DNA of 64,000 nt from Alistipes onderdonkii (GCF_025145285.1 NZ_CP102251.1:930001-994000), one strand, 5' to 3'. Shown: positions 9,176-19,140, counted from the stretch's first letter. Program-made: numbers and translations. Notes: a model not told the origin generated them from the sequence alone.

Positions 9176-10705
9176 ATGAAAAACATGAATAAAATAACAG
9201 GTCTGCTGCGCACTTCGGCACTTTGCCTTACGCTCGCAGCGATGGCCGCGTGCGACGCCGAGGACTTTACCCGCACGGCCGGGGATATTCCCGGCAAGGA
9301 CGACCTTGCAAACGTCGGCGGAGTGCTGCGCCGGGAAAAAACGCCCGATCAGATTTCGGCACTCAAACTCAGCGAAGAACAGACGACCACAGACGCCGTG
9401 TTCTACCAACTGACCCAGCCCGCAGCCGCAGACGTAACGGTTACGGTCGATGCGGACGCAACGCTTGTGGACGAATACAACAAAGACAAACAAGGTGACG
9501 CAAAACTGACGCTGTTTCCGTTGGAAAATGTGACTTTCGAAGGAGGCAAAACGCTGACGGTCAAGAGGGGAGAGAAAACCTCTCCTGCTCTTACCGTCAC
9601 GTTGAGCCGCGAAGGGGTCGAAAAAGGCGCCTATCTGCTGCCCCTGCGGGCGACCGTTGCCAATAACGACATGTCCCCGTCCGAAAAAGACCAGGTAATC
9701 TACTACCGGATCCTGGTCGGGGAGATCGTACCTGAAACGCAGCTCGATGCCTATGCTTTCAAAATCGTGGGATATGTCAATACCGAGGAAATGAACCCGC
9801 TGATGGGAACCAAATTTTATGCAGAAACATTTGACCCCGATTTCAATACGATAACCCAAACGTGGATCGATATCGAAGTACTCCGCCCCGCGGCGCTAAA
9901 ATTCGACAAGACGACACGGCGGGCCATGCTCGACATCGGACCGGATCTGCAATACGTCTTGAGCAACCGCGACAAATACCTCATGCCCTTGCAGAAAAGC
10001 AGTCGTAAGGTGCTTATTTGCATCACAGGCGGAAATACGGGACTTGGATTCTGCAATATGACCGACGAGCAGACCGCTGATTTTGTTTTCCAGCTTAAAT
10101 ATGTCGTGGAAACATATAAGTTGGACGGCGTAAACTACTTCGACATCGAAGCGTCCTACGGCAAAGACGGTATGCCCGGTGTAAATCCCGCATCCTACGC
10201 CAAACTGATAAAGGCGACAAAGGAAGCATTGGGCGACGACAAACTCGTCACCGTGGCCTGCGACGCGGAGAGCACCGACCTGCTCGCTACGGCACACGAC
10301 GGCATCGAAGCCGGAAAATACATCGACTATGCCTGGTCGGGAATTTTCGATAAGGTCGTAGATGCCTATGCCGACGGCGCGGAACTCAAACCCATCGCCG
10401 GGCTGGAGCAATCCAAATACGGCGGCGCGCTGCTGAAAACGAATAATACGCAGGAAAGCGCACAACTAAACCCCATTTTAACTCCCCTTATTAAATCCCT
10501 CTACCGCGAAACCCAATCGGGGAACGTATTCGCATTCTGGGATATGCCGACAAACTCGGCAGGATACGAAGAAGGCCCCAAAAGTGCTTTCAATATAGTG
10601 GCAGACGCAGTTACCGATTGGGATTGGGAATACGACGGAATGATACTACTGATAAACGTAACCTGGGATGATCGAAATTACGGCAATTTCACTAAAGACT
10701 GGTAA
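9176..10705 (+). CDS. DUF1735 plus GH18-family endoglycosidase-like lipoprotein
   Basis: A 509-residue lipoprotein (lipobox AAMAAC). The first 190 residues are DUF1735-like. The rest is a GH18-type barrel with LDGVNYFDIEASYG at the catalytic strand. Compared with the DGxDxDxE motif it has one extra residue but keeps the D-x-E pair, so activity is possible but not assured. The architecture matches BT3987-type endo-beta-N-acetylglucosaminidases, which release N-glycans by cutting the chitobiose core. The gene lies in the PUL operon and is followed by two further GH18 copies. Confidence 0.78.
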   Translation: MKNMNKITGLLRTSALCLTLAAMAACDAEDFTRTAGDIPGKDDLANVGGVLRREKTPDQISALKLSEEQTTTDAVFYQLTQPAAADVTVTVDADATLVDEYNKDKQGDAKLTLFPLENVTFEGGKTLTVKRGEKTSPALTVTLSREGVEKGAYLLPLRATVANNDMSPSEKDQVIYYRILVGEIVPETQLDAYAFKIVGYVNTEEMNPLMGTKFYAETFDPDFNTITQTWIDIEVLRPAALKFDKTTRRAMLDIGPDLQYVLSNRDKYLMPLQKSSRKVLICITGGNTGLGFCNMTDEQTADFVFQLKYVVETYKLDGVNYFDIEASYGKDGMPGVNPASYAKLIKATKEALGDDKLVTVACDAESTDLLATAHDGIEAGKYIDYAWSGIFDKVVDAYADGAELKPIAGLEQSKYGGALLKTNNTQESAQLNPILTPLIKSLYRETQSGNVFAFWDMPTNSAGYEEGPKSAFNIVADAVTDWDWEYDGMILLINVTWDDRNYGNFTKDW

Positions 10706-10766
10706 AAAACACTTTAACTACAACCTATAATTCTCAAACCTCAACCTTTTAACTAAAATTTGCCTT

Positions 10767-11701
10767 ATGAAAAAACAAATCTTATTCGCAGCCTGCACCT
10801 TGTTCGCTGCATCCGCATTGTTGATGACCTCGTGCCAGCAGGCCGAGGAACCCATCGCAAACGACCCGACCGATCAGGCCGGCCCGATGACCCGCGCGGC
10901 AACGCTCGGCAACTTCTACCGCGTTGTTTACGTCGAAGTAAACGACGTCAATCCGCTCAACGCAGGAGAATATCTCCTGTCGGACGGCACTCCGTTCTTT
11001 ACGCACGTCATTCTCTTTGCATCCAACATCCGCGGCGACGCATCGGGCAATGTCCACAACTACAACAACCCGAACAACGCCGCAATCCTCGCAAATCCCG
11101 CCAAGTACATCGCGCCGCTCCAGGCAAAAGGTATCAAGGTCATCATGGGCAACCTCGGCGACCACACCGGTGCCGGATTCGCCAACCTACCGCAGCACAA
11201 ATCGGTACTTACACGGATGATCTGGTTGCCTACGACAATATCGTAGACGGCTACGATTTTGACGACGAGTGGGCGGAGTACGGAACCCGCGGCTATCCCT
11301 ATGCTAACAGCACTTCGTACAGCAACATGATTATCGCGCTGGCAGGCAAGACCAACAAGTCGATCAGCGTATTCGATTGGGGTAATACCGGTACGCTCTC
11401 GTCCACTGCTATCAGTCACCTCGATTGGGGCTGCCAGGGTACGCTGAACGGCTACGGGTTCAATTCGTCGTTCGCAAAAGGTCAATATCTGCCCTTGTTC
11501 GTAGACCTGACCGGCCCGCTTTCGGACAACCAGATCAAGTCCTATACGACGGCGGCCAAGAATGCCAATGCCCGCGGTGTCGCGTTCTTCAACCTGCCGA
11601 TGTCGTCCTATCGCCTTTCGTCGTTTAACGCAGCAGCCCAGGCTTTCGGGGAAACCGTTTCGCACACCGGAAAGACCTACTCGAAAGACTATGGCAATTA
11701 A
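10767..11701 (+). pseudogene. EndoH-like GH18 lipoprotein, copy 1, frameshifted
   Basis: The N-terminal part (10767 to about 11190) encodes a lipoprotein signal (LLMTSC) and the first half of a GH18 endoglycosidase. The second half continues in another frame (TAAQIGTYTDDL onward) and carries the intact EndoH-like catalytic motif DGYDFDDEWAEYG. The break is near 11186-11191, where the sister gene reads GFANLTNQQ. One missing base in CCAACCTACC would restore a 311-residue protein. It is either a broken gene or a sequencing error. The C-terminus YSKDYGN matches that of copy 2. Confidence 0.75.
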
Positions 11702-11744
11702 TGTTTTACGCGAAATGAGAAGAAATAGGTTGTGATTAAAGTGT

Positions 11745-11775
11745 CCGCGCACCGCGAAAGTGGTGCGCGGTTTTT
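11745..11775 (+). terminator. Rho-independent terminator after GH18 copy 1
   Basis: CCGCGCACC (11745-11753) pairs perfectly with GGTGCGCGG (11762-11770) around an 8-base loop, followed by five T residues. Confidence 0.85.
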
Positions 11776-11796
11776 CATCCGAAACAAACAACAGCC

Positions 11797-12737
11797 ATGA
11801 AAAAGACAATGATAACGTGTATGTTGTCGCAGCAGCGGCATACACATTTACATTTACAGCCTGCAATAGTGCAGAAGAACCCGTCATAGCCCAACCGGAC
11901 GGACAAACTACCCCCATGACCCGCGCGGCGACAATAGAAAACTTCGCCCGGCATCTGATCGTGGAAGTCAACGATGTAAATATCCTCAATGCCGGAGAGT
12001 ATTACCTTTCCAACGGCGAACCGTTCTTTACCCATGTGGTGATCTATTCGTCCAACATCCGTGGAGATGCCAACGGGAATGTTTATGCCTACAACAATCC
12101 CAATAACGCAGCTATTCTCGCCGATCCCGACAAATATATCAAACCGCTCCAGGCAAAAGGTATCAAAGTCCTGCTCGGCTATCTGGGCGACCATACCGGA
12201 GCCGGGTTCGCAAACCTCACGAATCAACAAGCAGAATCGTTCTGCAACCAGATTATCGAGGTCGGGGAGGCCGCCGGTGTGGACGGCTATTTCCTCGACG
12301 ATGAATGGTCGGAATACGGAACCCGCGGCTGGCCACCGGCAAATTCAACCTCATTCAGCAATGTTATTCTGAAATTGCGAAACAAAACCGACAAAATAAT
12401 TACCCTGCTGGATTGGGGAAATACCAATACGCTTTCACCCGAAGCCGTAGCATGTATCGACCTGACGCACCAAGGTTCATTGAACGGTTATTACCTATCT
12501 TCAATGTTCCCGGTATCACACTATCTTCCGTTCAGTATAGATTTAAGAGGCCCATTAAGTGATAGTGCGGTCAAAGTTCGCACGATACAATCAATGCGAG
12601 CCAATGCCGGGGGTATCGGTATTTATGATTTGCGTATGGAACCTACGCGCCTTTCAACATTCAATGCCGTAGCGTGGGCATTCGACCTGACCTGTACACA
12701 TACCGGAGTAACTTACCCCAAAGATTACGGCAACTGA
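11797..12737 (+). pseudogene. EndoH-like GH18 lipoprotein, copy 2, frame broken in the signal peptide
   Basis: The mature part is intact: lipobox-like TFTFTAC, then a GH18 domain with the motif DGYFLDDEWSEYG and the C-terminus YPKDYGN. The expected start (MKKTMITCM at 11797) is one frame off from the rest, with the switch between about 11815 and 11835, so one base appears to be missing. The in-frame ATG at 11760 lies inside the preceding terminator and gives no signal peptide, so it is unlikely to be the real start. The catalytic residues D and E are kept. It is a close paralogue of copy 1 and stops at TGA. Confidence 0.7.
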
Positions 12738-12784
12738 CCGTAATTACACCCCGGAAACAATGCACGTGAAGAAAATAGGAGAAG

Positions 12785-12811
12785 AACGGCAAAGATAGCC
12801 GTCCTTTCTTG
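12785..12811 (+). terminator. Weak terminator-like hairpin closing the PUL
   Basis: ACGGC and GCCGT arms around a 7-base loop are followed by a T-rich stretch (CCTTTCTTGTT). It is the last structured element after the second GH18 gene. Confidence 0.45.
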
Positions 12812-12902
12812 TTATCATTGGCTTTTAAAATCACTCTGACACATTTTTATATTATTCGAGCCATGCACGAAAAAAATTCAGTCCTCAAACATATCACAGG
12901 TA

Positions 12903-12933
12903 TTTGAAATTCAACAAATAAAAGCTATATTTG
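12903..12933 (+). promoter_or_regulatory. Bacteroidetes promoter of the gene at 12971
   Basis: TTTG (12903-12906) and TATATTTG (12926-12933) are separated by exactly 19 bases, a perfect match to the Bacteroidetes -33/-7 consensus, 37 bases before the ATG. Confidence 0.75.
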
Positions 12934-12970
12934 TTATACTGCTTTCTCTTTTTCATAAAACTTGTAACGT

Positions 12971-13642
12971 ATGAATCTCAAAAGAAAATATGTGTTCGTG
13001 TACTTCAATAGAATTGAACTATGCAGCACACCGGAACAAGCTATCTATTTCATCAATTCCCTTATAAATCCGAGAAGTGCGAAACAACTGAAATGCAGCG
13101 AAACAGCAGAGTGTCGGATATACGCTATTTTCTTTGGCGAAATCGTGGGAAACGAAGCCGGAACCGTCGATTATTTCATTTATAAAACCAAAAAATATTC
13201 GGGATTGAACATGCTCCAAACAACGGGCACAGGTTCAACGCACATAAACTATTACCCGGCATTGGCCGACACTCTGGAAGAACACAACCGGCTTTATCAG
13301 ACACAACTCGAAAAAATAAATCTGGAACGATTCGAACAGAATAAGGAATTAGTAAACAAGCGTCGGCAGGAGTTATCCGAAATCCGGGAGGGAATATATG
13401 CTGTACGATATTATTTCTATTTGACAGTATACACGAATGAACGCGGCACGATCAAAGGAATAGAATTGTATAAGGGAAACTTTTTTGCCAAAAGTGGCTA
13501 CGATGCTTATGAAAAAATGGTGGAATATCTTACTAATAAATATAAATACAATCCTCGTGTAGCCCACCTCCGGCTACCCCGTGCCGAATGTGGTGATTTT
13601 CAATTTGAATATATTAAATACCACCTCGATTATGCGCTATGA
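12971..13642 (+). CDS. Hypothetical protein of 223 residues
   Basis: No family is recognised. The protein is rich in Tyr, Asn and Lys and has no signal peptide or membrane segment. Its base composition is lower in GC than the PUL before it, which suggests a different origin. It has its own consensus promoter and ends in TGA. It sits between the PUL and the distal (traQ) end of the transfer operon, so it may belong to either the element or the chromosome. The 148 bases after it (13643-13790) show no gene. Confidence 0.65.
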   Translation: MNLKRKYVFVYFNRIELCSTPEQAIYFINSLINPRSAKQLKCSETAECRIYAIFFGEIVGNEAGTVDYFIYKTKKYSGLNMLQTTGTGSTHINYYPALADTLEEHNRLYQTQLEKINLERFEQNKELVNKRRQELSEIREGIYAVRYYFYLTVYTNERGTIKGIELYKGNFFAKSGYDAYEKMVEYLTNKYKYNPRVAHLRLPRAECGDFQFEYIKYHLDYAL

Positions 13643-13790
13643 CAAATCAACGGCAATATTCAAAGGGCAACAAACGAATAAAGAGGGCTTTAAACAACAT
13701 GAGCCCGGTGCAGTACCGAACTCATGCTATCTAAATTAATATTAATCCGGCCAATCTTTGGGGTGCACTTCATACCGGCCGCCTTTTCCC

Positions 13791-14216
13791 TTATATTTCA
13801 CTTTCAAATTCGATCTGCAATTCTCGTGTCTGGCCGAAGTTATCCATGACGATGAATTTCAGCGTTGAATTTTTGTCCGACAGGCTCCGGTAATAGAGCG
13901 TGAAAACCCCGTCCTGCAGGTCGGATATTTCCTGCAAGGCACAGAACTCCCGATTTATAAGCCGTGAGTTTCCGGTATCATACACCACGCCGTCACCTTC
14001 GATCTGAACATAGCCGATTGAGAACTCCGCATCGGCATAATACCCCTCACGGGTCAGATAGAACCGTATTTCGACGGGTTGGCCCGGTTTGATCGTTTTT
14101 TGAAGATACCAGGTCGTTATACCGAAATCATAGGCTTGCTGCACGTCGATCTTATCGTTACACGAGAACAGCGACAGCAGCGCGGCAAAAATGCCGCAGA
14201 TTTTTATTTTTCGCAT
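13791..14216 (-). CDS. traQ: Conjugal transfer lipoprotein TraQ (DUF3872)
   Basis: A 141-residue lipoprotein (lipobox LSLFSCND). The body matches DUF3872 / TraQ of CTnDOT-like elements: after the Cys comes DIDVQQ-type sequence, then KPGQPVEIRFYLTREG and a C-terminal MDNFGQTRELQIEFE. It is the last gene of the minus-strand transfer operon, after the two methyltransferases. In CTnDOT traQ follows traP, and no TraP-type primase is seen here. Confidence 0.8.
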   Translation of the reverse strand: MRKIKICGIFAALLSLFSCNDKIDVQQAYDFGITTWYLQKTIKPGQPVEIRFYLTREGYYADAEFSIGYVQIEGDGVVYDTGNSRLINREFCALQEISDLQDGVFTLYYRSLSDKNSTLKFIVMDNFGQTRELQIEFESEI

Positions 14217-14227
14217 AACTGTTCATT

Positions 14228-14674
14228 TTATTTATTATATCCCTTGAAAACTACTACCATGCTCGGAAACGGTGCGGGATTATTCTGACCTCCGAATTTC
14301 AGACGGCCCTTAATAAACCGTATTTCTGTTGCCTGGTGGTAAATAAAATCGTGAAAATAGCGCGTATCCGTGCGGGCCGGAATCAGCATTACGACAATTG
14401 TTCCCGGTTGTTTCGCTTCCTGCCAGCACTTGATAACCCACGCCGCGATATTACGACCGTAAGGAGGATTACAAAACACCGTTTCGCCCTTTCAGCTCTG
14501 TAATAATCCGTTTGTCCGCTCTGTATAGTATTTCTTGCACTTTGCATTTTCAGGACTTGCACAAGGATCAAGTGTGAAGTGAAATTCCGCGTCGAGCGCA
14601 TTGAAAAAATCCATAGGCGTAGCCCAGTCCATCCGAACGGATGAAAACATTGTTTTTCTTGTTGCTTCTTTCAT
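14228..14674 (-). CDS. Phage-type DNA N6-adenine methyltransferase, read through one in-frame TGA
   Basis: A Dam-type methylase of 148 codons (PF05869-like) that would methylate adenine in DNA. The N-terminal part has DWATPMDFFNALDAEFHFT and TLDPCASPENAKC. The catalytic motif NPPYGR and the C-terminal part follow an in-frame TGA at 14492-14494 (codon 61) in the context LLQS-TGA-KGETVFCNPP. Homologues commonly carry Trp just before the G-x-VFCNPPYGR segment, so the TGA fits a Trp position. Without UGA decoding, neither half contains both the substrate and AdoMet motifs. It is 16 bases downstream of a cytosine methylase gene in the transfer operon. Confidence 0.8.
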
Positions 14675-14690
14675 AAATTGAGATAATAAA

Positions 14691-15581
14691 TTACAACAAT
14701 GTCGTTTGTTTGATTCTCGCAGCCACCCTTTCTACAATAGGCGGGCTGACAGCATTTCCCAGCAACGAATACCGCTGCGTGCGGGAAATCTCCCGCACCT
14801 CTCCGTCATAGACGCCATAGCGCGTAAAACCGTCCGGAAAGCCCTGTAACCGCTCGCACTCCGTTTCGGTCAGCAGCCGCAACTGTCCCTCGTGGATCGC
14901 CCGGAGCTTGCCGTCGAATTGTTCTCCCCGTTGGAGCTGCAATACGTAGGTAACCCAATTCGCAGTCCGGCCATAGGTTTTTATAAGCGTACCACAACAA
15001 TCTTTGCTTTCCCTGTTGTTTCCAGATTCCTTTTCAGGCGAGAAAACACTTTCGCAGACAGGAAATACTTTGTCCCGGCATTTTTCTGCAAGACGCCCGA
15101 CAAGGTAGATTCTCTCTCGATTTTGGGGTAATACCCATGCAGTATTAAGCAGTTGCCATTCGATCTGATAAAGCCCAATGTCGGCAAAGGCCTTGACGAT
15201 TGCCCAAAAATCCCGGCAATGTCGTTCGAAGAGGACGCCCTTAACATTTTCCCAGATAAAAATGTCAGGTCTAAAGTAGTCAATGGCCTCAATCGCGTAC
15301 CGTATGAGTGAACTTTCTGCTCCCTGCAGTCCAAGGCCGTTTCCAGCAGCGCTGAAATTCTGGCAAGGCGATCCGAAAGTGATAATATCGGGACGTTCAA
15401 TGGAAGCTCTTGTAATATCGCAGACTGATCCGACGTGTTGTGCATTTGGAAAATTGTGTTTGAAGTTAGCAATGGCATGACGGTCTATCTCCGAAAAATA
15501 GACCTTATCAAAGGTAAATCCCGCTTGATGAAGCCCCAGCGAGAAACCCCCGATGCCTGAAAATAATTCCAGTAAATTCAT
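14691..15581 (-). CDS. DNA (cytosine-5) methyltransferase, orphan
   Basis: A 296-residue C5 methylase. Motif I is LLELFSGIGGFSLGL, motif IV is FGSPCQNFSAAGNG with the catalytic Cys, motif VI is WENVKGV, and motif X is LLGNAVSPPIVERVA. No restriction endonuclease is adjacent, so it is probably a solitary methylase that protects the element or marks its DNA during transfer. The start at 15581 is six bases after the traO stop. Confidence 0.92.
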   Translation of the reverse strand: MNLLELFSGIGGFSLGLHQAGFTFDKVYFSEIDRHAIANFKHNFPNAQHVGSVCDITRASIERPDIITFGSPCQNFSAAGNGLGLQGAESSLIRYAIEAIDYFRPDIFIWENVKGVLFERHCRDFWAIVKAFADIGLYQIEWQLLNTAWVLPQNRERIYLVGRLAEKCRDKVFPVCESVFSPEKESGNNRESKDCCGTLIKTYGRTANWVTYVLQLQRGEQFDGKLRAIHEGQLRLLTETECERLQGFPDGFTRYGVYDGEVREISRTQRYSLLGNAVSPPIVERVAARIKQTTLL

Positions 15582-15587
15582 GCGCGG

Positions 15588-16178
15588 TTAATTGATGATG
15601 AATTTGAACCCGAACCCGAACTGCGTGTGAAAGGTCCCGACCGTGGACCCGGCCAAAGCCCGTTCCCGGACGCTCACCAAGAACACGACCTTATCGCACA
15701 GATAGGTTTCGACTTCGGCCGTAAGCGCCCCGCCGTACAGGAAACAATCGGCATCCCGGAGCCGCGCCCCGTCATGCAGCAGTTTGTTGCCCCAATTCGA
15801 AGATTCGTACCCGGTCAGCGCCGAGAACCCCACCGACAGCACGACGTTTCGGCCCCGGTCTGCTGCAAGCGGAACAAAATATCCGGCTTCGCCCGTGAAC
15901 TGCGCTTTAGGCACGACTTCGCCCCGGTAGGTGTAATCCTTTTGCAGATATTCCAGCCCCACGAGCCAGCGCGTCGAATTGCGGTTATATCTGGAGAACG
16001 CCACACTACCGTAGAAGTTGGCCCGCCGTCCGGCTTTCACGAACGAAAAACCGTCCACCCAGCCCGCCGTGATCTGAATTCCCTTTTGTTTGGGAAGCCC
16101 CCGCTGCGCGTGTACCTCGCCGGGCCACAGCCCGGAAAGGCACACCGCCGCGAATGCTATGATGACGTACTTTCGCAT
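15588..16178 (-). CDS. traO: Conjugal transfer protein TraO
   Basis: A 196-residue protein with an N-terminal signal peptide (IIAFAAVCLSGLWPGEVHAQ) and a beta-rich body consistent with the TraO family of Bacteroidetes conjugative elements, thought to be an outer-membrane-associated part of the mating apparatus. Its position directly after traN supports the call. It ends in TAA and overlaps no neighbour. Confidence 0.8.
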   Translation of the reverse strand: MRKYVIIAFAAVCLSGLWPGEVHAQRGLPKQKGIQITAGWVDGFSFVKAGRRANFYGSVAFSRYNRNSTRWLVGLEYLQKDYTYRGEVVPKAQFTGEAGYFVPLAADRGRNVVLSVGFSALTGYESSNWGNKLLHDGARLRDADCFLYGGALTAEVETYLCDKVVFLVSVRERALAGSTVGTFHTQFGFGFKFIIN

Positions 16179-16180
16179 GG

Positions 16181-17083
16181 CTACCGGGTTTTCAGATCGT
16201 TAATGAGTTTCGCTCCGACCAGTTCCCCATTAGCGATGTTGAACGACTGATGCCGTCCGCCGCCCTTTTCGAAGATTTCGACCGTCAGCACCTTGTCGTC
16301 CGGGAGTGTCATTTTCGGGAACACGAACACGTTGCGAACGGTCGCTTTTCCGTCCACGGTGTTCTGCTGGCTGAACACCCGCACCGGATTCACATAGGTT
16401 TCCTGAACAGCGGTTCGTTTGGCGACTTTCTTATCCACGACCTTGAAACGGATGAAATCTATGTCGTAGGACACATTCGACATGTTGCGCACGGCGATAT
16501 GGAAATACATGAGGTCCTTATGAATGTAGACCCCTTTCAGGAGGGTTTGAATCCCGAACTGCTTGGAGCCGACGGACTTGATGTCCGAAGCGTTTTTCTT
16601 GTAGATCGAATACATGATGCGGTTTACCAGCACGGGCGTTTCGCCGCCCAGCTCCGAGAGCCGCACGAACAGTCGGTCGTTGGCATACTCCGCCGTGGGG
16701 TTCTTGCGCAGCCAGTCGTCCATTTCCACGGATAGCTGGCCCGGCTCGTCGGCGTAGGTTACATTGAACGTGTAGAAACACCCGTCGGCGGTTATGACCG
16801 AGAAATTCGTTTCGCCCGTAAATCCGGCGACGGCGGATTTGATGCGCACGACATTCTCCGCACCGCTGGCACGGCCCGCAATGATGTCGTTGCTGCCCAA
16901 ATCGACATACTGCACAGCCGCCGGAAACAGGACATGCACGGTTTTGTTATACGTTACTTCGATGTCGTAAGGTGCGACGATCTGGCTGGAGCGGAATGCT
17001 TTTGATTCGGTGCTTACACTTTGTGCGAAGCTGCCAAGCGACAGGCCCACGGCTGCCGCGAATGTCATAATAAGATTTTTCAT
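16181..17083 (-). CDS. traN: Conjugal transfer protein TraN (VirB9-like)
   Basis: A 300-residue protein with a cleavable signal peptide (AAAVGLSLGSFAQ). The Bacteroidetes TraN family (DUF4138) is the outer-membrane complex component that plays the VirB9 role. Seen here: the N-terminal strand set with KTVHVLFPAAVQYVDLGS, a hallmark segment of the family, and a C-terminal half with RNMSNVSYDIDFIRFKVVDK. It lies between traM and traO as in CTnDOT. Confidence 0.9.
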   Translation of the reverse strand: MKNLIMTFAAAVGLSLGSFAQSVSTESKAFRSSQIVAPYDIEVTYNKTVHVLFPAAVQYVDLGSNDIIAGRASGAENVVRIKSAVAGFTGETNFSVITADGCFYTFNVTYADEPGQLSVEMDDWLRKNPTAEYANDRLFVRLSELGGETPVLVNRIMYSIYKKNASDIKSVGSKQFGIQTLLKGVYIHKDLMYFHIAVRNMSNVSYDIDFIRFKVVDKKVAKRTAVQETYVNPVRVFSQQNTVDGKATVRNVFVFPKMTLPDDKVLTVEIFEKGGGRHQSFNIANGELVGAKLINDLKTR

Positions 17084-17090
17084 GTTTGCT

Positions 17091-18293
17091 TTACTCTTTT
17101 GAAATTAATAATAACTGATAACCTGCTTTGAGGTTGATTTTTACTTCCCGCATCTTTGCGTTCAGGTATTGGCTGCCCGCAGACATTGCACCCCGCACAA
17201 GGTCCATTGCGGCCTGCTGCCCGGCGTTGTGCGTAACCGATATGCTCGATATGCCCGACGAACCGACGCTTGCCACGGCTTCTTTGGCCGCTTCGCGCTC
17301 TAACGAGTTCGGGATATTAAGCCCCGGTTGTCCGTCCGTGTCGTGCGCCGTGAGTTGTACGGGGATGATGCTGCCCCCGCTTTCGATGCTTTTCACGGTG
17401 ATAGAAAGCCGCTGCCCCTCGATGGCCGCCACGCCGAACACGACCGTATTGGTCGGCAGGACATAACGTGCAACCTGCATCGGCTCCAGCAGCCGCAGCC
17501 GGACAACGGCCCCCGCCGTTATGACCTGATCGGCGTCGATAGCCGCGCGAATCGCATTGCGGTTCTCCGCGACACCCTCCCCGACGGCGGTGTTGAATCC
17601 GTAATTACGGGGCTTGCCGTATTGCGCCATGAACGCCGAATCGCTAACAGGCTGCGACAACCCCGACACGGGGTTTTCCACCGTGCGGTGCGCTCATGCC
17701 GCGCGGTCTTTCGACTTCTCGGAGGTTGCGCCCGGTTGCGGTTGCGCCTGCGGCTGGCCGCCCAGATACTTGGACGCAAGGGCGTAGCTGCGTTCCATGT
17801 AGTCCAGCGGGTCGGGCTTTTCGCGCGACTGTTCCAGTTCGGCGGAGAGTTCCGCGACCTGCTTTTTCAGCGCCGCGATCTGCGGGTCGGTGCGGGGCGT
17901 GGCATAAAACGAGTTCATTTCCCGCGTCAGGTCCCGGTAGGTGTTGCGCGACTGCGCAATCTGGTCGGGCTGGGCCTGCTCGCGCTTCGGGGCCTGCACC
18001 GTGTCGCCCGACAGCGAGAAAGTACTTTCGGCCAGCGTCCGCACACGGGCGTCGTGCTGTTCGTTCATCTGCTCGCGCTCCATTGCTTTCTGCTTGTTGC
18101 CCTCGATATTCTGTGTCCGGCCGTCCGGGATGTTGAAATTCAACCCGCCGACCGTGGCGGGGGCTTGCTCCCCGCTGCCGCCGAAGATCAGGTACAGGCA
18201 CAGCACGAACGGCAGGCACAGCAGCGCAATGACGAGATATTTGTTTTTCTGCGGGGCGGATTGTCCGCCCGGATTCTTGGTCTTACCTAACAT
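17091..18293 (-). CDS. traM: Conjugal transfer protein TraM (VirB10-like), read through one in-frame TGA
   Basis: The 400-residue inner-membrane-anchored VirB10-like scaffold. The N-terminal half has one membrane segment (YLVIALLCLPFVLCLYLIF) and a coiled, charged linker. The C-terminal half carries the conserved TraM domain (RLRLLEPMQVARYVLPTNT, then LKAGYQLLLISKE). The two halves are joined by an in-frame TGA at 17694-17696 (codon 200) in the context KDRAA-TGA-AHRTVENPV. The reading frame is otherwise uninterrupted, and the joined length fits the family. The TGA lies in the variable linker, so Trp conservation cannot be judged here. Confidence 0.85.
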
Positions 18294-18296
18294 AGT

Positions 18297-18527
18297 TTAC
18301 GGTTTTAATGGTACTGATACTTCGATGTGTTGTGCAGGCAGCGGTTCGGAGTGCCCCGAAAGGCTGCTGACGATCATCCATATATCCACGGCTGCGAACA
18401 GCAGCAGCGCGGTAAGGACGATATACAACCGCTGGCGCGGGGTGCGTTGCTCCAGATAGTTCTTCAAACGCCCCAACGCCCGATCTTTCACCTCGCACAG
18501 AGGTTTGAGAATGTGCTTACCTTTCAT
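18297..18527 (-). CDS. traL: Conjugal transfer protein TraL (DUF3989)
   Basis: A small membrane protein of 76 residues with one hydrophobic segment (LYIVLTALLLFAAVDIWMIV). It overlaps the end of traK by 11 bases and precedes traM by 3 bases, the conserved traK-traL-traM order. Confidence 0.85.
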   Translation of the reverse strand: MKGKHILKPLCEVKDRALGRLKNYLEQRTPRQRLYIVLTALLLFAAVDIWMIVSSLSGHSEPLPAQHIEVSVPLKP

Positions 18528-19140
18528 AGCGATTCAGGTCTTTGTTTTCCAATACCGTGAACCGTTCGATGATGAAGCCCTGCGGGTTGTTGTCCGAACG
18601 AACGGTGTTGATAAGCTGGCAGGAGGTGACAAGGCTGCGCTCGGTGATATAGCTTTCGCGGATGATCTGCTGCCGGGCATAGGTTCGAAGTTCATAGGGA
18701 TAGTCGTTGAAGTTCCCGGCGATGCTGTCTACCACAATGCGCTGGCTGACGTTGCCCGCGATCAGGCGGTTGAAGAACCCCTTTTCCGAGAGGTCCCGGT
18801 AGTACGCAATCGCCGACTTGTCGGCCAGCATCATGGCACGGTTGACGTTGCTTTCGATGGCCGCCTTATCCGGGGCGAGCGTGAAGAACAGTTCGTGAAA
18901 CCGTTTGACATGTTCCCGCGCTTCGACGGGGCGGTTCTGCCAAAGGTCCTGCGACAGGGCCAGCATCAGGCTTTTGCCGTTGTCCAGCACGTAAATCTTC
19001 TGACGCTGCTTTTCGGCGTAGCTGTACGACCTCCATACGGCGACGACCGTAATCAGGGCACACAACCCTAGAAACGCCATCGAATAACGACGTAACTGCT
19101 GGTAGGCTGTTTCGATGTTTTTTAATGCTTTAAATTCCAT
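18517..19140 (-). CDS. traK: Conjugal transfer protein TraK (VirB8-like)
   Basis: A 207-residue inner-membrane protein with one N-terminal membrane segment (MAFLGLCALITVVAVW) and a periplasmic domain of the Bacteroidetes TraK family, the VirB8-like assembly factor. Hallmark sequence: FKALKNIETAYQQLRRYS at the start and NNPQGFIIERFTVLENKDL near the end. It lies between traJ and traL. Confidence 0.92.
   Translation of the reverse strand: MEFKALKNIETAYQQLRRYSMAFLGLCALITVVAVWRSYSYAEKQRQKIYVLDNGKSLMLALSQDLWQNRPVEAREHVKRFHELFFTLAPDKAAIESNVNRAMMLADKSAIAYYRDLSEKGFFNRLIAGNVSQRIVVDSIAGNFNDYPYELRTYARQQIIRESYITERSLVTSCQLINTVRSDNNPQGFIIERFTVLENKDLNRYER

Noticed and set aside
11760..11796. Upstream ATG of GH18 copy 2 at 11760
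   Set aside because: It overlaps the preceding terminator and does not encode a signal peptide.
17328..18290. Plus-strand frame of 320 codons opposite traM
   Set aside because: It is a high-GC shadow of traM with low-complexity arginine-rich translation.
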